NCBI GenBank assembly: GCA_907163375.1
Contig: CAJQUW010011498.1
Location: forward strand, 124,001-188,000
Source: Prostheceraeus crozeri
Taxonomy: Eukaryota; Platyhelminthes; Polycladida; Euryleptidae
Direction: 5' to 3'
Length of the DNA stretch: 64,000 bases
Part shown: one piece after another, positions 57,521-64,000 of the stretch
Numbering within the stretch: the first letter of the stretch is position 1
Layout: each line of letters begins with the position of its first letter
Notes under the pieces: model-generated
Seen by the model: only the letters and a program-made list of their open reading frames with translations
The model's database searches: none
Told to the model about the DNA's origin: nothing
Position numbers and translations under genes: made by a program

Positions 57521-60500
57521 GGTTCAGTTTCCTGTAGGTTTCAGTTTACTGTAGGCCCTACAACGCTGCAGTTTCAGTTTACTGTAGGCCCTACAACGCT
57601 GCAGTTTCAGTTTACTGTAGGCCCTACAACGCTGCAGTTTCAGTTTACTGTAGGCCCTACAACGCTGCAGTTTCAGTTTACTGTAGGCCCTACAACGCTG
57701 CAGTTTCAGTTTACTGTAGGCCCTACAACGCTGCAGTTTCAGTTTACTGTAGGCCCTACAACGCTGTGGTTTCAGTTTACTGTAGGCCCTACAACGCTGC
57801 AGTTTCAGTTTACTGTAGGCCCTACAACGCTGCAGTTTCAGTTTACTGTAGGCCCTACAACGCTGCAGTTTCAGTTTACTGTAGGACCAAAAACGCTGCA
57901 GTTTCAGTTTACTGTAGGCCCTACAACGCTGCAGTTTCAGTTTACTGTAGGCCCTACAACGCTGCAGTTTCAGTTTACTGTAGGCCCTACAACGCTGCAG
58001 TTTCAGTTTACTGTAGGCCCTACAACGCTGCAGTTTCAGTTTACTGTAGGCCCTACAACGCTGCAGTTTCAGTTTACTGTAGGCCCTACAACGCTGCAGT
58101 TTCAGTTTACTGTAGGCCCTACAACGCTGTGGTTTCAGTTTACTGTAGGCCCTACAACGCTGTGGTTTCAGTTTACTGTAGGCCCTACAACGCTGCAGTT
58201 TCAGTTTACTGTAGGCCCTACAACGCTGCAGTTTCAGTTTACTGTAGGCCCTACAACGCTGCAGTTTCAGTTTACTGTAGGCCCTACAACGCTGCAGTTT
58301 CAGTTTACTGTAGGCCCTACAACGCTGCAGTTTCAGTTTACTGTAGGCCCTACAACGCTGCAGTTTCAGTTTACTGTAGGCCCTACAACGCTGCAGTTTC
58401 AGTTTACTGTAGGCCCTACAACGCTGCAGTTTCAGTTTACTGTAGGCCCTACAAGGCTGTAGTTTCATTCAATTGTAGGCCCTACAACGCTGTAGTTTCA
58501 TTGTTGTAGGCCTTACAAGGCTGTAGTTTCAGTTCACTGCAGACCCAACAACGCTGTGGTTTCAGCTTGATGTATGCCATACAACAATGCAGTTTCATTC
58601 TATTGTAGGCCCTACAACGCTGTAGTTTCATTCTGTTGTAGGCCCTACAACGCTGTGGTTTCATTCAATTGTAGGCCCTACAACGCTGCAGTTTCAGTTT
58701 ACTGTAGGCCCTACAACGCTGCAGTTTCAGTTTACTGCAGGCCCTACAACGCTGCAGTTTCAGTTTACTGTAGGCCCTACAACGCTGTAGTTTCAGTTTA
58801 CTGTAGGCCCTACAACGCTGCAGTTTCAGTTTCCTGTAGGCCCTACAACGCTGCAGTTTCAGTTTACTGTAGGCCCTACAACGCTGCAGTTTCAGTTTAC
58901 TGTAGGCCCTACAACGCTGCAGTTTCAGTTTACTGTAGGCCCTACAACGCTGCAGTTTCAGTTTACTGTAGGCCCTACAACGCTGCAGTTTCAGTTTACT
59001 GTAGGCCCTACAACGCTGCAGTTTCAGTTTACTGTAGGCCCTACAACGCTGCAGTTTCAGTTTACTGTAGGCCCTACAACACTGCAGTTTCAGTTTCCTG
59101 TAGGCCCTACAACGCTGCAGTTTCAGTTTACTGTAGGCCCTACAACGCTGCAGTTTCAGTTTACTGTAGGCTCTACAACGCTGCAGTTTCATTCTATTGT
59201 AGGCCCTACAACGCTGCAGTTTCATTCTATTGGATGCCCTACAACGCTGTGGTTTCAGTTTACTGCAGGCCCTACAACGCTGCAGTTTCATTCTATTGTA
59301 GGCCCTACAACGCTGCAGTTTCAGTTTACTGTAGGCCCTACAACGCTGCAGTTTCAGTTTACTGTAGGCCCTACAACGCTGCAGTTTCAGTTTACTGTAG
59401 GCCCTACAACGCTGTGGTTTCAGTTTACTGTAGGCCCTACAACGCTGTGGTTCCAGTTTACTGTAGGCCCTACAACGCTGCAGTTTCAGTTTACTGTAGG
59501 CCCTACAACGCTGCAGTTTCAGTTTACTGTAGGCCCTACAACGCTGCAGTTTCAGTTTACTGTAGGCCCTACAACGCTGCAGTTTCAGTTTACTGTAGGC
59601 CCTACAACGCTGCAGTTTCAGTTTACTGTAGGCCCTACAACGCTGCAGTTTCAGTTTACTGTAGGCCCTACAACGGTGCAGTTTCAGTTTACTGTAGGCC
59701 CTACAACGCTGTGGTTTCAGTTTACTGTAGGCCCTACAACGCTGTGGGTTCAGTTTACTGTAGGCCCTACAACGCTGCAGTTTCAGTTTACTGTAGGCCC
59801 TACAACGCTGCAGTTTCAGTTTACTGTAGGCCCTACAACGCTGCAGTTTCAGTTTCCTGTAGGCCCTACAACGCTGCAGTTTCAGTTTACTGTAGGCCCT
59901 ACAACGCTGTGGTTTCAGTTTACTGTAGGCCCTACAACGCTGTAGTTTCAGTTTACTGTAGGCCCTACAACGCTGTGGTTTCAGTTTACTGTAGGCCCTA
60001 CAACGCTGCAGTTTCAGTTTACTGTAGGCCCTACAACGCTGCAGTTTCAGTTTACTGTAGGCCCTACAACGCTGTGGTTTCAGTTTACTGTAGGCCCTAC
60101 AACGCTGCAGTTTCAGTTTACTGTAGGCCCTACAACGCTGCAGTTTCAGTTTACTGTAGGCCCTACAACGCTGCAGTTTCAGTTTACTGTAGGCCCTACA
60201 ACGCTGCAGTTTCAGTTTCCTGTAGGCCCTACAACGCTGCAGTTTCAGTTTACTGTAGGCCCTACAACGCTGTGGTTTCAGTTTACTGTAGGCCCTACAA
60301 CGCTGTAGTTTCAGTTTACTGTAGGCCCTACAACGCTGTGGTTTCAGTTTACTGTAGGCCCTACAACGCTGCAGTTTCAGTTTACTGTAGGCCCTACAAC
60401 GCTGCAGTTTCAGTTTACTGTAGGCCCTACAACGCTGCAGTTTCAGTTTCCTGTAGGCCCTACAACGCTGCAGTTTCAGTTTACTGTAGGCCCTACAACG

Positions 60501-62548
60501 CTGCAGTTTCAGTTTACTGTAGGCCCTACAACGCTGCAGTTTCAGTTTACTGTAGGCCCTACAACGCTGCAGTTTCAGTTTACTGTAGGCCCTACAACGC
60601 TGTGGTTTCAGTTTACTGTAGGCCCTACAACGCTGTGGTTTCAGTTTACTGTAGGCCCTACAACGCTGCAGTTTCAGTTTACTGTAGGCCCTACAACGCT
60701 GTGGTTTCAGTTTACTGTAGGCCCTACAACGCTGCAGTTTCAGTTTACTGTAGGCCCTACAACGCTGCAGTTTCAGTTTACTGTAGGCCCTACAACGCTG
60801 CAGTTTCAGTTTACTGTAGGCCCTACAACGCTGCAGTTTCAGTTTACTGTAGGCCCTACAACGCTGCAGTTTCAGTTTACTGTAGGCCCTACAACGCTGC
60901 AGTTTCAGTTTACTGTAGGCCCTACAACGCTGCAGTTTCAGTTTACTGTAGGCCCTACAACGCTGCAGTTTCAGTTTACTGTAGGCCCTACAACGCTGCA
61001 GTTTCAGTTTACTGTAGGCCCTACAACGCTGCAGTTTCAGTTTACTGTAGGCCCTACAACGCTGTGGTTTCAGTTTACTGTAGGCCCTACAACGCTGCAG
61101 TTTCAGTTTACTGTAGGCCCTACAACGCTGCAGTTTCAGTTTACTGTAGGCCCTACAACGCTGCAGTTTCAGTTTACTGTAGGCCCTACAACGCTGTGGT
61201 TTCAGTTTACTGTAGGTCCTACAACGCTGCAGTTTCAGTTTACTGTAGGCCCTACAACGCTGCAGTTTCAGTTTACTGTAGGCCCTACAACGCTGTGGTT
61301 TCAGTTTACTGTAGGCCCTACAACGCTGCAGTTTCAGTTTACTGTAGGCCCTACAACGCTGCAGTTTCAGTTTACTGTAGGCCCTACAACGCTGTGGTTT
61401 CAGTTTACTGTAGGCCCTACAACGCTGTGGTTTCAGTTTACTGTAGGCCCTACAACGCTGTGGTTTCAGTTTACTGTAGGCCCTACAACGCTGTGGTTTC
61501 AGTTTACTGTAGGCCCTACAACGCTGTGGTTTCAGTTTACTGTAGGCCCTACAACGCTGCAGTTTCAGTTTACTGTAGGCCCTACAACGCTGCAGTTTCA
61601 GTTTACTGTAGGCCCTACAACGCTGCAGTTTCAGTTTACTGTAGGCCCTACAACGCTGTGGTTTCAGTTTACTGTAGGCCCTACAACGCAGCAGTTTCAG
61701 TTTACTGTAGGCCCTACAACGCTGCAGTTTCAGTTTACTGTAGGCCCTACAACGCTGCAGTTTCAGTTTACTGTAGGCCCTACAACACTGCAGTTTCAGT
61801 TTACTGTAGGCCCTACAACGCTGCAGTTTCAGTTTACTGTAGGCCCTACAACGCTGTGGTTTCAGTTTACTGTAGGCCCTACAACGCTGCAGTTTCAGTT
61901 TACTGTAGGCCCTACAACGCTGTAGTTTCAGTTTACTGTAGGCCCTACAACGCTGCAGTTTCAGTTTACTGTAGGCCCTACAACGCTGCAGTTTCAGTTT
62001 ACTGTAGGCCCTACAACGCTGTAGTTTCAGTTTACTGTAGGCCCTACAACGCTGCAGTTTCAGTTTACTGTAGGCCCTACAACGCTGCAGTTTCAGTTTA
62101 CTGTAGGCCCTACAACGCTGCAGTTTCAGTTTACTGTAGGCCCTACAACACTGCAGTTTCAGTTTACTGTAGGCCCTACAACGCTGCAGTTTCAGTTTAC
62201 TGTAGGCCCTACAACGCTGTAGTTTCAGTTTACTGTAGGCCCTACAACGCTGTGGTTTCAGTTTACTGTAGGCCCTACAACGCTGCAGTTTCAGTTTACT
62301 GTAGGCCCTACAACGCTGCAGTTTCAGTTTACTGTAGGCCCTACAACGCTGTGGTTTCAGCTTACTGTAGGCCCTACAACGCTGCAGTTTCAGTTTACTG
62401 TAGGCCCTACAACGCTGCAGTTTCAGTTTACTGTAGGCCCTACAACGCTGCAGTTTCAGTTTACTGTAGGCCCTACAACGCTGTGGTTTCAGTTTACTGT
62501 AGGCCCTACAACGCTGCAGTTTCAGTTTACTGTAGGCCCTACAACGCT
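57521..62548 (+). repeat. 33-bp satellite array, about 5.0 kb (about 152 units)
   Basis: The unit contains CAGTTTCAGTTTACTG then TAGGCCCTACAACGCTG. Main variants are GCTGTGG or GCTGTAG for GCTGCAG, and TTTCCTG for TTTACTG. The near-palindrome GTAGGCCCTAC lies in every unit. Because 33 is a multiple of 3, two + frames and one - frame of the consensus lack a stop. That alone produces ORFs of up to 1,340 codons (58574-62596, repeating AVSVYCRPYN), 345 codons (57425-58462, QFQFTVGPTTL) and 314 codons on the minus strand. I do not call these genes: the three frames compete for the same DNA, there is no start context, domain or exon structure, and the variants show no codon-position bias by eye. 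Confidence 0.95.
58447..58680 (+). repeat. Divergent block inside the 33-bp array
   Basis: Units here are altered and of uneven length (TTTCATTCAATTG, TTTCATTGTTG, TTCAGTTCACTGCAGACCC, CAGCTTGATGTATGCCATAC). They separate a homogeneous left sub-array of about 28 units from the larger right one. A second, milder divergent patch (TTCATTCTATTG, GGATGCCC) occurs at about 59169-59300. Confidence 0.85.
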
Positions 62549-62918
62549 TTAATTTATGTGCTAATCAAGAGCAATCATTCATTGAAACTGTTGTAGGACA
62601 TTATTATAATTGACAGAAGTTTAACTGCAACATACACTCATATTACGATGAATACTCCATCCGACAGGATGATCTCATAATGCTTTCGACAATAACAATT
62701 CCTCAGCTTGATTACCACGTCAAAAGCTCATGACACCTATGACTGTGAGTGTAGTGATATTTTGCGATTGTAAACATTGAAAAAGAAAGCAGGCCTGCAA
62801 AGGACCCACAGAATGATAAAAAATCACAACTGCATTTCAGAAATTCTTGACTTTCTGCACCTTCCCCTTAGTACATGAACTGCTTCATAGTAAAACAACA
62901 ATTTTCAGCTGTTCACCA
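62549..62918. other. Spacer between 33-bp array and DPM1 3' end
   Basis: AT-rich, without features that I recognise. The + strand open frame at 62847-63050 is antisense to the DPM1 terminal exon and not a gene. Confidence 0.5.
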
Positions 62919-62924
62919 TTTATT
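62919..62924 (-). terminator. DPM1 poly(A) signal AATAAA
   Basis: TTTATT on the + strand reads AATAAA on the minus strand, 64 bases past the DPM1 stop codon, giving a short 3' UTR. Confidence 0.7.
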
Positions 62925-62987
62925 CTTAAAAAGATGGTACAGAAAGATATGAATATTGAGTCCTTTGGCAGGCACTGTCGACACGGA

Positions 62988-64000
<1,013 letters not shown>

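Noticed and set aside
58574-62596. 1,340-codon ORF and companion ORFs of 345, 314, 247 and 208 codons in the 33-bp array
   Set aside because: The consensus unit leaves three of six frames open because its length is a multiple of 3. Frames overlap, there is no domain or splice context, and the ORF ends merely track array edges.

Overview
The window is nuclear DNA of an animal, probably a marine invertebrate, although neither coding gene fixes the phylum. The evidence is a spliced ribosomal protein gene with GT/AG introns, a terminal exon of DPM1, decayed LINE and DNA transposon copies, many palindromic hairpin elements, and very long tandem arrays. Roughly 60% of the 64 kb is tandem repeat.

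Left part (1-13.9 kb): the complete coding sequence of RPL12 (uL11) lies on the + strand in two exons, 577-613 and 8501-8961, separated by a 7.9-kb intron. That intron holds a broken antisense copy of a multicopy invertebrate gene family (3154-3805), a LINE 3' remnant (about 4.3-4.5 kb), a dispersed repeat, and a 1.3-kb non-autonomous element with 14-bp terminal inverted repeats (6980-8298). Downstream are a large inverted pair (9.5-10.2 kb), a palindromic element, a small minus-strand gene for an unrecognised 90-residue protein (CDS 10871-11143, with a 3' splice acceptor and poly(A) signal), and a hairpin with perfect 79-bp arms (12.3-12.5 kb).

Middle (14.0-46.1 kb): one uninterrupted array of a 28-bp repeat, about 1,145 units. 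It falls into two separately homogenised halves that meet near 29.6-29.9 kb. A palindrome abuts its left edge and decayed variant units mark its right edge. It cannot encode protein on either strand, because 28 is not a multiple of 3 and each unit carries a stop.

Right part (46-64 kb): repeat-rich intergenic DNA with paired hairpin elements; a 484-residue minus-strand ORF (51339-52793) with three 41-residue repeats and a coiled-coil tail; a Tc1/mariner-like DNA transposon (55112-57162) with apparently identical 326-bp terminal inverted repeats that contain 21-bp iterons, and a transposase reading frame broken once; a 5-kb array of a 33-bp repeat (57.5-62.5 kb) whose long ORFs follow from its period; the last coding exon of DPM1 on the minus strand (62988-63092); and, in the preceding DPM1 intron, a GC-rich satellite with nested 20, 60 and 240-bp periods that runs off the window.

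RPL12, the 90-residue gene and DPM1 are host genes, and the 484-residue ORF probably is too. No operon-like or functional link among them is visible. The most unusual content is structural: three unrelated short-period arrays within 50 kb, each with layered higher-order structure, and a transposon with phased iterons in its termini.
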